From positions 2,914,001 to 2,978,000 of the forward strand of contig NZ_JACIFH010000001.1 in assembly GCF_014197265.1 (NCBI RefSeq): a DNA stretch of 64,000 nucleotides, in the 5' to 3' direction. The stretch's first letter is position 1. Each line of letters starts with the position of its first letter. Made by a program: the position numbers and the translations under genes. Below, one piece after another: positions 36,514 through 44,571 of the stretch. Source of the DNA: Microbacterium invictum (GTDB lineage Bacteria; Actinomycetota; Actinomycetes; Actinomycetales; Microbacteriaceae). The notes beneath the pieces were generated by a model, which made no database searches, was not told where the DNA came from, and was given only the letters and a program-made list of their open reading frames with translations.

Positions 36514-37557
36514 ATGGACGATGACGCTGACCCGACGCCGTCGCCGGACGGCCGTCGCGGGCGCGCGACGATGAAGGACGTCGCCCGGCGCGCGGGTGTC
36601 GGACTGTCGACCGTGTCGCGCGTCGTATCCGGCGGAGGAGGGGTGAGCCGCGACAAGGTGCGCGCCGTGGAGCGCGCCGTGCGCGAGCTCGAGTTCAGCC
36701 GCAACGAGTTCGCGCGCACGCTGCGCACCGGCACTGCCGCAACGATCGGGATGCTGGTGACCAACATCTCGGACCCGTTCTTCGCCGCTGTCATCGATGC
36801 CGTCGAAGAGCAGGTGCGTGCGCGCGATCAGCTGCTCCTGGTCGCGAGCAGCTCGGACGACGCCGACGAGGGCATCCGGGTGCTGCGACGGCTCACACGC
36901 AGCCGTGTCGACGGGCTCATCGTGGTCGTCCCCGAGACCGCCGACCTGTCGTTCCTGCAGCGCCAGCAGGACGCGGGGATGCCGGTGGTGTTCGTCGACC
37001 AGCCGTCTGGCGGCGTGTCGGGCGACCTCGTCCTGTCCGACAACGAGGGCGGGATGGCCGAAGCCGTGCGGCATCTGGCCGCGGCGGGGCACCGGCGCAT
37101 CGCCTGCATCGCACATGTCGGCGGTCGCTACACGTCTGAGCGTCGCCAAGACGGATACTTCCAGGGGCTGACCGCAGCCGGGCTCGCACACGACGCGGCG
37201 CTCGTCGTCGAGGTCGAAGACAGCGTGTCCGCGTGCGCAGCGGCCCTGGCGGAGCTGACCGGACAGCCGGATCCTGCCACGGCCGTGGTGACGACCAACA
37301 GCCGCACCACCAAGGCGGTGCTCGAGGCCCTGCGGCTGACGCGGCAGCGACTCTCGCTGGTCTCGTTCGACGACTTCGACCTGGCCGTGCTCATGGACCC
37401 GCCCGTCACGGCGATCGCGCAGGACCCGGTCGCGATCGGCCATGCCGCAGCCGACCTGCTGTTCGATCGCATCGCCGGGCTCGGCGGCGCGGTGCGGCGC
37501 ATCGTGATCGGCACACGGCTCATCGAGCGCGGGTCGGGCGAGCAGCCACCCCGCTGA
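36514..37557 (+). CDS. LacI-family transcriptional regulator of the sugar importer
   Basis: A 347-residue repressor. The helix-turn-helix ATMKDVARRAGVGLSTVSRV lies at about residues 19-38 and the hinge helix follows; the periplasmic-binding-like sensor domain runs from IGMLVTNISDPFFAAVIDAV to the end. The start is uncertain: ATG 36514 has CATGCT 6 nt upstream, the leaderless pattern seen elsewhere, and ATG 36502 is also in frame; neither has a ribosome binding site. Identical 13-bp operators lie before this gene and before the substrate-binding protein, so it controls both. Its inducer is probably the imported sugar. Confidence 0.93.
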   Translation: MDDDADPTPSPDGRRGRATMKDVARRAGVGLSTVSRVVSGGGGVSRDKVRAVERAVRELEFSRNEFARTLRTGTAATIGMLVTNISDPFFAAVIDAVEEQVRARDQLLLVASSSDDADEGIRVLRRLTRSRVDGLIVVVPETADLSFLQRQQDAGMPVVFVDQPSGGVSGDLVLSDNEGGMAEAVRHLAAAGHRRIACIAHVGGRYTSERRQDGYFQGLTAAGLAHDAALVVEVEDSVSACAAALAELTGQPDPATAVVTTNSRTTKAVLEALRLTRQRLSLVSFDDFDLAVLMDPPVTAIAQDPVAIGHAAADLLFDRIAGLGGAVRRIVIGTRLIERGSGEQPPR

Positions 37558-37607
37558 GTCACGATCCGGTCACGAAGCCGCGAGACCGAAACTCTCCCGC
37601 TTGTGGT

Positions 37608-37621
37608 TGGGAACGTTTTCA
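37608..37621 (+). promoter_or_regulatory. LacI-type operator before the sugar ABC operon
   Basis: TGGGAACGTTTTCA matches the LacI-family form TG-N2-AACG-N-T-N2-CA exactly and shares 13 of 14 bases with the site before the regulator gene. It lies about 60 nt before the start of the substrate-binding protein. Confidence 0.78.
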
Positions 37622-37679
37622 GATTTCATGGCCAGTGTCCGCACCGTTGCGGGCACATCGCACATCCAGGGAGGATCAC

Positions 37680-38963
37680 ATGCGCAAGTCAGTGGCAGCG
37701 ATCGCTGGTCTCGCCGTAGCCGGGCTCGCGCTCGCCGGTTGCTCGGGCGACACCGGCGACAACGACGCGAACGGTGGCAGCTCGGCCGACGAGGTGGAGG
37801 TGTTCACCTGGTGGGCATCCGGCTCGGAGAAGGTCGGACTCGACGCCCTCGTCGGCGTCTTCAACACCCAGTTCCCCGACATCGAGTTCATCAACGCGGC
37901 GGTCGCCGGCGGTGCCGGCTCGAACGCCAAGGCCGCTCTGGCCTCCCGCCTCGAGGCGAACGACCCGCCGGATTCGTTCCAGGCCCACGCCGGAGCCGAG
38001 CTGACCGACTACATCGAGGCCGAGCAGCTGCAGGACCTCAGCTCGTTCTACACCGAGCAGGGGCTCACCGACGTCTTCCCCTCGTCGCTGATCGACCTGC
38101 TCACCGTCGACGGCAAGATCTACTCGGTGCCCAGCAACATCCACCGTGCCAACGTCACGTGGGTCAACACCGAGGTGCTCGAGAGCGCCGGCATCGACCC
38201 GACGGCCGCTCCCGCCGACCTGGATGCCTGGATCGAGGACCTTGAGACGCTGAAGAGCTCCGGCGTCGAAAGCCCGCTGGCACTGGGAACCGAGTGGACC
38301 CAGATGCAGCTGTTCGAGACGGTGCTGATCGCCGACCTCGGCGCTGAAGGCTACACCGGGCTGTGGGACGGCTCGACCGCGTGGGACGACGCAGGCGTCA
38401 CGACGGCGATCGACCACTACGACACCCTGCTCGACTACGTCAACTCGGACTTCGCCGGCCTGGACTGGGATGCCGCAACGCAGATCCTCATCGACGGCGC
38501 CGCCGGGTACAACGTCATGGGCGACTGGGCCGAGGCCGCGTTCGCGCAGGCCGGCTGGACCTTCGGCCAGGAGTACACGACGTGGGCGTCGGCCGGCACC
38601 GAGGGCGTCTTCGACTTCCTCGCCGACTCGTTCACACTGCCCGTCGGTGCGCCGCACGAGCAGCCCGCCAAGAGCTGGCTGACCACCGTGGCCTCCGCCG
38701 ACGGTCAGAAGGCCTTCAACCAGGCGAAGGGATCGATCCCGGCTCGTACCGACGCCGACGCGGCCGACTACGGTCCCTACCAGCAGACGGCCATCGAGTC
38801 GTGGGCCAACGACACGGTCGTGAGCTCGCTCGCGCACGGCGCCGCCGCCAAGATCTCCTGGTCGAGCGACATCTCGTCGGCGATCGGCAAGTTCGCCACC
38901 GATCGCGACACGGCAGCACTGCAGACGGCGCTCGTCGCCGCCGCCGACAAGGCGCTGGGCTGA
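37680..38963 (+). CDS. Sugar ABC transporter substrate-binding lipoprotein
   Basis: A 427-residue cluster B (MalE/UgpB-like) binding protein. The N terminus MRKSVAAIAGLAVAGLALAG ends in a lipobox with Cys21 as the lipidated residue, so it is anchored outside the membrane. VEVFTWWASGSEKVGLDALV is the typical first strand and helix, and LIDGAAGYNVMGDWAEAAF a conserved family block. AGGGAGG precedes the ATG. It is the first gene of a four-gene operon with two permeases and a ROK protein and lies under a LacI-type operator. The sugar is not identifiable. Confidence 0.93.
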   Translation: MRKSVAAIAGLAVAGLALAGCSGDTGDNDANGGSSADEVEVFTWWASGSEKVGLDALVGVFNTQFPDIEFINAAVAGGAGSNAKAALASRLEANDPPDSFQAHAGAELTDYIEAEQLQDLSSFYTEQGLTDVFPSSLIDLLTVDGKIYSVPSNIHRANVTWVNTEVLESAGIDPTAAPADLDAWIEDLETLKSSGVESPLALGTEWTQMQLFETVLIADLGAEGYTGLWDGSTAWDDAGVTTAIDHYDTLLDYVNSDFAGLDWDAATQILIDGAAGYNVMGDWAEAAFAQAGWTFGQEYTTWASAGTEGVFDFLADSFTLPVGAPHEQPAKSWLTTVASADGQKAFNQAKGSIPARTDADAADYGPYQQTAIESWANDTVVSSLAHGAAAKISWSSDISSAIGKFATDRDTAALQTALVAAADKALG

Positions 38964-39050
38964 CCCACCGCCGACGGTGCGGGGCGGCGTGAACCCGCCG
39001 CCCTGCACTCCCTGCGACCGGCCGAGGACCGCCCGGCAGAGAGGACGATC

Positions 39051-39941
39051 ATGCACAAGGGCATCCGCAACTGGGGTCCGCCACTCCTGCTGATCTCACC
39101 GACGATCATCATCCTCGGCATCTTCGTGTACGGACTCATCGGTGCGAACGTCTCGGTCGCGATGAGCAACCGGCACTCGCTGCAACCGGCGACCGAGTTC
39201 GTCTGGTTCGACAACTTCATCGAGCTGCTCACCGAGGATCGCTTCCTGCATTCGCTGCTGAACCTGCTCGTGTTCACGGTCATCTTCATGGTCGGGACGA
39301 TGTTCTTCGGCTTCCTCTGGGCCTGGATGCTCGACAAGGGCGTCACCGCCGAAGGCGGGTTCCGCAGCATCTACCTGTTTCCGATGGCGGTGTCGTTCGT
39401 CGCCTCCGGCGTGGTCTGGCGCTGGCTGCTCAACTCCGCCGAGGGCGATCGCGCCTCGGGCCTGAATCGCATGCTCGAGACGATTGGGCTCGGATTCCTG
39501 CAGAACTCGTGGTGGAACACCCCGATCTGGGGCATGGCGGCCATCGCGATGCCCGCGATCTGGCAGCTTTCCGGATACGTGATGGCACTGTTCCTCTCGG
39601 GCTTCCGCGGCATCCCCGAAGAGCTCCGTGAGGCTGCGCGGATGGACGGCGCGACCGAGTGGCAGCTGTATCGGCACGTGATCTTCCCGCAGCTCAATCC
39701 CGTCATGCTGTCGGCGCTGGTCATCGTCGCGCACATGTCGCTGAAGGTCTTCGACCTCATCATGTCGATCACCGGAGCCATCTATCAGACCGAGGTCCCG
39801 CACACGTACATGTGGATCGCGCTCACCTCGAACGACTATGCGAAGTCGGCGGCCATCGCCACCGTGCTGCTCGCGCTGGTGTGCGTGTTCATCATCCCCT
39901 ACCTCGTTCACCTGGCCCGTTCCGAGAAGAGGACCCGATGA
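39051..39941 (+). CDS. Sugar ABC transporter permease, MalF/UgpA type
   Basis: A 296-residue inner-membrane protein with six transmembrane helices. The cytoplasmic EAA loop, ELREAARMDGATEWQLYRHV, then IFPQLNP, lies at about 188-214 and contacts the ATPase. GAGAGG lies 7 nt before the ATG. It overlaps the next permease gene by 4 nt. No ATP-binding subunit is encoded in this operon, so it probably shares a general MsmK/MalK-type ATPase encoded elsewhere. Confidence 0.93.
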   Translation: MHKGIRNWGPPLLLISPTIIILGIFVYGLIGANVSVAMSNRHSLQPATEFVWFDNFIELLTEDRFLHSLLNLLVFTVIFMVGTMFFGFLWAWMLDKGVTAEGGFRSIYLFPMAVSFVASGVVWRWLLNSAEGDRASGLNRMLETIGLGFLQNSWWNTPIWGMAAIAMPAIWQLSGYVMALFLSGFRGIPEELREAARMDGATEWQLYRHVIFPQLNPVMLSALVIVAHMSLKVFDLIMSITGAIYQTEVPHTYMWIALTSNDYAKSAAIATVLLALVCVFIIPYLVHLARSEKRTR

Positions 39942-40864
39942 GCGTCCAGACCGGGCTCGAGCGTGCCGCCTCCCCGCGCGACATCGCCGTGGCCCCCACC
40001 GCGGGCAAGGCGAAGCGCCGCCTCGGCCGCACCGCGAAGTACGTCATCCTCATCGGGTTCGTCATCGTCGTGCTGATGCCGGTATACGTGCTGATCGTCA
40101 CGAGCCTCAAACCGCCCTCGGACGTCAACCCGGCCACCTCGTGGGGATTGCCCGTGCGCTGGCCGTGGGAGCCCGCGGTCGACGGCGGCCCGACCGGGTT
40201 CGACAACTGGACGACGGCGTGGAGCACACTGGCCGCTCCCATCGGCCGCACCTTCCTGCTCGCGATCCCGGCATCGCTCATCTCGGCGTTGCTCGGATCG
40301 ATGAACGGCTTCGTGCTCTCACGCTGGCGCTTCCCGCATGCCGACATCGTGTTCACGCTCATCCTGTTCGGCATGTTCATTCCGTACCAGGCGATCATGA
40401 CCCCGCTCGTGCAGATGAAGACGTCGCTGGGTATGCCCAGCGACATCTCGACGCTGATCATCGTGCACATCATCTTCGGTCTGCCGATCTGCACGCTGAT
40501 CTTCCGCAACTACTACGTCAGCATCCCGAACGAGCTCATGGAGGCGGCGCGGGTCGACGGCGCGGGCATGCTGACCGCGTACTGGCGCATCGTGCTGCCG
40601 CTGTCGCTGCCCGGGTTCGTCGTGACGATCATCTGGCAGTTCACCTCGGCGTGGAATGACTACCTGTTCGCGCTGTTCCTGACCAATGTGCAGGGCGGCC
40701 CGGTCTCGCTCGCGCTGGTGAACCTGTCGCAGGGTGCGCAGCTGGCGAACTACGGCGCGGCCATGGCGGGAGCGCTGATCGCATCGGTGCCGACGCTGCT
40801 GGTCTACATCCTGCTCGGCAAGTACTTCATCGGCGGCCTCATGAGCGGCTCCGTGAAGTCGTGA
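39938..40864 (+). CDS. Sugar ABC transporter permease, MalG type
   Basis: A 308-residue protein with six transmembrane helices after a 35-residue cytoplasmic N terminus. The EAA loop is ELMEAARVDGAGMLTAYWRI, then VLPLSLPG near residue 205. The start is fixed by the ATGA overlap with the preceding permease, and the stop codon overlaps the ROK gene GTG in turn. It pairs with the MalF-type protein to form the channel of the importer. Confidence 0.93.
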   Translation: MSVQTGLERAASPRDIAVAPTAGKAKRRLGRTAKYVILIGFVIVVLMPVYVLIVTSLKPPSDVNPATSWGLPVRWPWEPAVDGGPTGFDNWTTAWSTLAAPIGRTFLLAIPASLISALLGSMNGFVLSRWRFPHADIVFTLILFGMFIPYQAIMTPLVQMKTSLGMPSDISTLIIVHIIFGLPICTLIFRNYYVSIPNELMEAARVDGAGMLTAYWRIVLPLSLPGFVVTIIWQFTSAWNDYLFALFLTNVQGGPVSLALVNLSQGAQLANYGAAMAGALIASVPTLLVYILLGKYFIGGLMSGSVKS

Positions 40865-41766
40865 GCCTGCTCGCCCTCGCCCTCGACCTCGGGGGCACCA
40901 AGCTCGACGGCGCTCTCGTGACAGATGCGGGGGCGATCGTCGCGGACTCTCGCGTCCGCCGTGCGACGGGACGCGACATCACCCCCGAACGCCTGCGGGC
41001 CGTGCTCGCCGAGGTGGTGGCGGAGGTGATCGCGCGGGTGCCCGAAGACGCCGTCGTGGCGGGCGCAGGTGTGGGCACCGCCGGGCCCGTGGATCTGCCC
41101 GGCGGTCGCATCGAGCCGGTGAACATGCCCGAGCTCGCAGGCTTCCCGCTGGTGGATGCCGCGGTGGAGGCGCTGCGCGCAGCCGGCGTGGCGGCACCCG
41201 TCGTGGTCGGTCACGACGGCGGCTGCCTCGCACTGGCAGAAGAGTGGATCGGCGCGGCGGTGGCGGCCGCGGCATCCCTCTCGATCGTCGTGTCGACCGG
41301 CATCGGGGGTGGGTTCGTCGTCAACGGGGCGCTGCTGACCGGGGCGACCGGCAACGCCGGACACCTCGGGCAGACGCACGTGGGCGAGTCGACGCTCGAA
41401 GAGATCGCCTCGGGGCCGGCCAGCGTGGCCTGGGCCCGCGCAGCGGGGTGGAAGGGAACGACGGGCCTCGAGCTGGGGGCTGCTGCCGCAGGCGGCGACC
41501 GGCTCGCACGGGCGGCCGTGGAACGGTCTGCCGGCGCCGTCGGCGTAGGTCTCGCCGACGCCGCCACGCTGCTCGACCTCGATGTCATCTCGATCGGCGG
41601 CGGATTCTCTCGCGTATCCGACGACTACGTCGACCTCGTGTCGACGGCGCTGCGCAGCGCCGCCGAGCTCGACTTCGCGCGCCGCGTCACGATCGTGCGC
41701 AGCGGGCTCGGCGACGACGGTCCGCTGATCGGCGCTGCCGCACTGGTCCTGCGCGGCGCACGCTGA
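40861..41766 (+). CDS. ROK-family sugar kinase homologue without the zinc motif
   Basis: A 301-residue cytoplasmic protein. LALDLGGTKLDGALV (6-20) is the phosphate-1 loop of sugar kinases, Asp119 in VVGHDGGCLA is the expected catalytic base, and VSTGIGGGFVVNG is the phosphate-2 loop. ROK proteins normally carry a C-x-C-G-x-x-G-C-x-E zinc motif after the G-H; here Gly167-His168 is followed by LGQTHVGESTLEEIASGPA, so the cysteines are gone and the loop is shorter. The GTG start overlaps the MalG-type gene (GTGA). It probably phosphorylates the imported sugar or a sugar amide, if it is active. Confidence 0.87.
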   Translation: MSLLALALDLGGTKLDGALVTDAGAIVADSRVRRATGRDITPERLRAVLAEVVAEVIARVPEDAVVAGAGVGTAGPVDLPGGRIEPVNMPELAGFPLVDAAVEALRAAGVAAPVVVGHDGGCLALAEEWIGAAVAAAASLSIVVSTGIGGGFVVNGALLTGATGNAGHLGQTHVGESTLEEIASGPASVAWARAAGWKGTTGLELGAAAAGGDRLARAAVERSAGAVGVGLADAATLLDLDVISIGGGFSRVSDDYVDLVSTALRSAAELDFARRVTIVRSGLGDDGPLIGAAALVLRGAR

Positions 41767-41805
41767 TCGCCGGCACGCGATGGCCGGTGCCGGATCCGGC
41801 GCGGG

Positions 41806-41985
41806 TCAACGGAAGATCGGCAGCTGCGAGGCCAGGGCGAGCACCAGGCCGAGCAGCGTCAGGATCATGATCGTGCGCCGGTTCGTGGTCGCGCCGCCGG
41901 CGCCGGGCTCCTTCGATGTGCGCAGGAACATCACCAGCGCCACCAGCAGCACGGCCAGGCCGCTGACCGCCAGGACGATCGCCAT
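41806..41985 (-). CDS. Small two-helix membrane protein, 59 residues
   Basis: A 59-codon gene reading MAIVLAVSGLAVLLVALVMF for the first transmembrane helix, a polar Gly/Thr/Arg linker, then IMILTLLGLVLALASQLPIF for the second helix and a terminal Arg. Its ATG overlaps the stop codon of the 42-residue gene before it (TGATG), and that gene lies 2 nt after a HAD phosphatase gene, so all three are one translation-coupled unit. No family is recognised. The tight coupling and clean membrane helices make chance unlikely. Confidence 0.6.
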   Translation of the reverse strand: MAIVLAVSGLAVLLVALVMFLRTSKEPGAGGATTNRRTIMILTLLGLVLALASQLPIFR

Positions 41986-42113
41986 CAGCTGCCGTCCCGG
42001 TCATCGTCGTCGTGGCGGCGATTGCGGATGAAGCCGACCGCGAACGCCACGAGCGTTCCGGCCAGGATGAGCGTGGTCACCCCATACAGCAGGTTCTGCT
42101 CGAAGTCCGACAC
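41985..42113 (-). CDS. Small single-helix membrane protein, 42 residues
   Basis: A 42-codon GTG-started gene: MSDFEQNLLYGVTTLILAGT opens the protein, one hydrophobic helix covers about residues 8-30, and the tail RNRRHDDDDRDGS is highly charged, suggesting a cytosolic end with alternating basic and acidic stretches. It starts 2 nt after the HAD-IIA stop codon and ends in a 1-nt overlap with the 59-residue gene. I do not recognise it. Confidence 0.55.
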   Translation of the reverse strand: MSDFEQNLLYGVTTLILAGTLVAFAVGFIRNRRHDDDDRDGS

Positions 42114-42115
42114 GG

Positions 42116-42925
42116 TCACAGCACTTCGGGCAGCTCGGTCTCGAACGGTTCGACGGCGATCAGGTCGGCCACCGAGTCCACGATCTCATCGGGGCGGAAC
42201 GGGTAGCGCTCCACTTCGGCGCGGTCGGAGATGCCGGTCATCACCAGGATCGTGTGCAGGCCGGCCTCGATGCCGGCGACCACATCGGTGTCCATCCGGT
42301 CGCCGATCATCCCCGTCGACTCCGAGTGCGCGCCGATCCGGTTCAGCGCCGACCGGAACATCATCGGGTTCGGCTTGCCGACCACGTACGGTGACTTGCC
42401 CGTCGCGTGGGTGATCAGGGCGGCGAACGAGCCCGTCGCCGGCACCACGCCCGAGGCGGTCGGGCCCGTGGCATCCGGATTCGTCACGATGAACCGCGCC
42501 CCCGCGTTGATGAAGCGGATCGCCAGCGTGATCGCCTCGAAGGAGTACTGCCGCGTCTCGCCGACCACGACATAGTCGGGCTGGGTCTCGGTCATGACGA
42601 AACCGGCCTCGTGCAGCGCGGTGGTGAGTCCGGCCTCGCCGATGACGAACGCCGTGCCGCCCGGATGCTGCGACCGCAGGAAGTCCGCCGTCGCCAGCGC
42701 CGAGGTCCAGATGCGGTCCTCGGGCACGTCCAGCCCCGACCGGGCGAGCCGGGCGCTGAGGTCGCGCGGCGTGAAGATCGGGTTGTTGGTGAGCACCAGG
42801 AACGGCGTTCCGGCGTCCCGCCATTGGGCGAGCAGCTCGGCCGCCCCGGGGATGGGACGGTTCTCGTGCACGAGAACGCCGTCCATGTCGGTCAGCCAGC
42901 AGTCGATATCGGCGCGCGTCCGCAT
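42116..42925 (-). CDS. HAD-IIA family hydrolase (NagD-like phosphatase)
   Basis: A 269-residue HAD phosphatase with a C2-type cap. Motif I is TDMDGVL with Asp13 as nucleophile and Asp15 as acid/base; VLTNNP is motif II; KPNPMMFRSAL is motif III with its Lys; and MIGDRMDTDVVAGIEAG is motif IV. NagD-like enzymes dephosphorylate sugar phosphates or nucleotides. TAGGCT lies 6 nt before the ATG (leaderless). It leads a unit with two very small membrane proteins, which is unusual for this family. Confidence 0.9.
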   Translation of the reverse strand: MRTRADIDCWLTDMDGVLVHENRPIPGAAELLAQWRDAGTPFLVLTNNPIFTPRDLSARLARSGLDVPEDRIWTSALATADFLRSQHPGGTAFVIGEAGLTTALHEAGFVMTETQPDYVVVGETRQYSFEAITLAIRFINAGARFIVTNPDATGPTASGVVPATGSFAALITHATGKSPYVVGKPNPMMFRSALNRIGAHSESTGMIGDRMDTDVVAGIEAGLHTILVMTGISDRAEVERYPFRPDEIVDSVADLIAVEPFETELPEVL

Positions 42926-42967
42926 GGGGCCAGCCTATCCGGGCGGCGGGGACGTAGTGTCGGGGCT

Positions 42968-43921
42968 GTGGCACGCGACACCTGGGACCCGACCCACCTT
43001 CCCGATCTGCACGGACGGCGGTATCTGGTGACCGGGTCCAACGCGGGCCTGGGTTTCTTCGCGTCGCTGCAGCTGGCCGGTGCGGGCGCGCGCGTGATCA
43101 TGACCGGGCGCAATCCGAATCGGCTCGCCGCGGCACGGGCGGCGCTCCTGCGGCAGGTTCCGGATGCCGATCTGGAGAGCCTCATGCTCGATACGAGCAA
43201 TCTGGGGTCGATCCGCGCCGCCGCAGCGACGGCGCGGGGCCGTACCGGGCTCGATGGTGTGCTGCTGAACGCGGGCATCGTCCACCCGCCGGCGCAGCGG
43301 CAGACGACCTCGGACCGGCATGAGCTGGTGTTCGCGACGAACGTTCTCGGCCACTATGCGCTGGCCGGTGAGATGCTCCCGCCCCTCGCGGCGGCGCGCG
43401 GACGCATGGTGTGGCTCGGTTCGATGTCGACGTCGATGTGGCAATACGATCCGCTCGACCCCGAGCTGGAGAACGGCTACACCCCGTGGCGCGCGTATGT
43501 GCAGTCCAAGGTCGCGGCGACCGCGCTGGGCTTCGAAGCCGACCGGAGGCTGCGCAGTGAGAAGGTGCCGGTCGCGAGCCTCGTCGCACACCCCGGTTAC
43601 TCCATCGGCGGCCGCACGCGGGGCATCGCCGGGGTCAATGAACCCAACCGCGCCAAGAGGTTCCGCGACAACCTGCAGGCGCCGATCGCCCAGTCCAAAG
43701 AGCGCGGCGCCTGGGTGCTCGTTCGGGCGCTGGTAGACCCCGCCGCCGAGGGCGGTCAGTTCTGGGGCCCCTCCCGCGGCATGCGCGGGGCGCCGCGCCC
43801 GGCGTCGGCCTCGAAGGTCACCCGCGATCTCGACGTGGCCGCCCGCATGTGGCACTACTGCGAGCACGCCACCCGCGTGCCGTGGCCGTTCGAGAAGGCG
43901 CGCAAAGCCAAGCGACGCTGA
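42968..43921 (+). CDS. Short-chain dehydrogenase/reductase
   Basis: A 317-residue Rossmann-fold oxidoreductase related to the retinol/protochlorophyllide reductase group. YLVTGSNAGLGFFASLQLAG carries the TG-x3-GxG cofactor loop, LLNAGIVHPP is the NAG strand, and the active site has Ser in WLGSMST with YVQSK as the Y-x-x-x-K motif. GRNPNR after the second strand favours NADP. The GTG at 42968 follows a TAGTGT -10 box by 7 nt. It is divergent from the HAD gene; the substrate is unknown. Confidence 0.88.
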   Translation: MARDTWDPTHLPDLHGRRYLVTGSNAGLGFFASLQLAGAGARVIMTGRNPNRLAAARAALLRQVPDADLESLMLDTSNLGSIRAAAATARGRTGLDGVLLNAGIVHPPAQRQTTSDRHELVFATNVLGHYALAGEMLPPLAAARGRMVWLGSMSTSMWQYDPLDPELENGYTPWRAYVQSKVAATALGFEADRRLRSEKVPVASLVAHPGYSIGGRTRGIAGVNEPNRAKRFRDNLQAPIAQSKERGAWVLVRALVDPAAEGGQFWGPSRGMRGAPRPASASKVTRDLDVAARMWHYCEHATRVPWPFEKARKAKRR

Positions 43922-43926
43922 CCGGC

Positions 43927-44562
43927 TCAGGCAGTCAGCCAGATCGCTTCGGCCGCTCCGGCCGGCAGCGCGACCGGGTCGCCGTCCAATCGCACCGCGT
44001 CGCGCCCCGCGGCCGTGAGTGAGCGCCCGACGACGACCCCGGCCGCGTCGAGCGCGCGCAGCAGCGCCGGATCGCGGTCGGACACCCGCAGCACCCGGCC
44101 GGTATGCCCGACGTGCGCCTGCCCCAGCAGGACGAATGCTTCCCGGTCGACCACCCCCGCGGCATCCGGAATCGCATCGCCGTGCGGATCGAACCGGGGG
44201 TGGCCGAGGCGCTCGTCGATGCCCGCCAGCAGCCGGTCGCTGATGGTGTGCTCGAGCACTTCGGCCTCGTCGTGCACCTCATCCCACGCATAGCCGAACT
44301 CGCGGACGAGCCAGGTCTCGATGAGCCGGTGGCGCCGGATGATGGCCGCCGCACGCGCCTCGCCGTCGGCGGTCAGCGAGACCGGTCCGTACGGCCGATG
44401 CGTGACGAGCCCCTGGGCTGCGAGTTTCTGCACCATCTCGGTGATCGACGACGGCGCGAGGCCGAGTTCGGCCGCCAGCTGCGACGGCGTGATCGGCGCG
44501 GTCTGCCACTCGGTGTGGTGGTAGATCGTCTTGAGGTAGTCGTCGATCGCGGCGGAAGGCAC
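43927..44562 (-). CDS. mntR: MntR/DtxR-family metal-dependent repressor
   Basis: A 211-residue regulator. Residues 1-65 form the winged helix (AIDDYLKTIYHHTEW, then SQLAAELGLAPSSITEMVQKL as recognition). The dimer and metal domain follows with HRLIETWLVREFGYAWDEVHDEAEVLEHTIS, which contains the expected His, Glu and Asp ligands. A C-terminal SH3-like FeoA domain runs from about 140 to the end. The GTG start has TAGCCT 6 nt upstream. It lies directly downstream of mntH, and a 30-bp palindrome before mntH is the probable operator; Mn would be the corepressor. Confidence 0.9.
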   Translation of the reverse strand: MPSAAIDDYLKTIYHHTEWQTAPITPSQLAAELGLAPSSITEMVQKLAAQGLVTHRPYGPVSLTADGEARAAAIIRRHRLIETWLVREFGYAWDEVHDEAEVLEHTISDRLLAGIDERLGHPRFDPHGDAIPDAAGVVDREAFVLLGQAHVGHTGRVLRVSDRDPALLRALDAAGVVVGRSLTAAGRDAVRLDGDPVALPAGAAEAIWLTA

Positions 44563-44571
44563 GGTGCCAGG

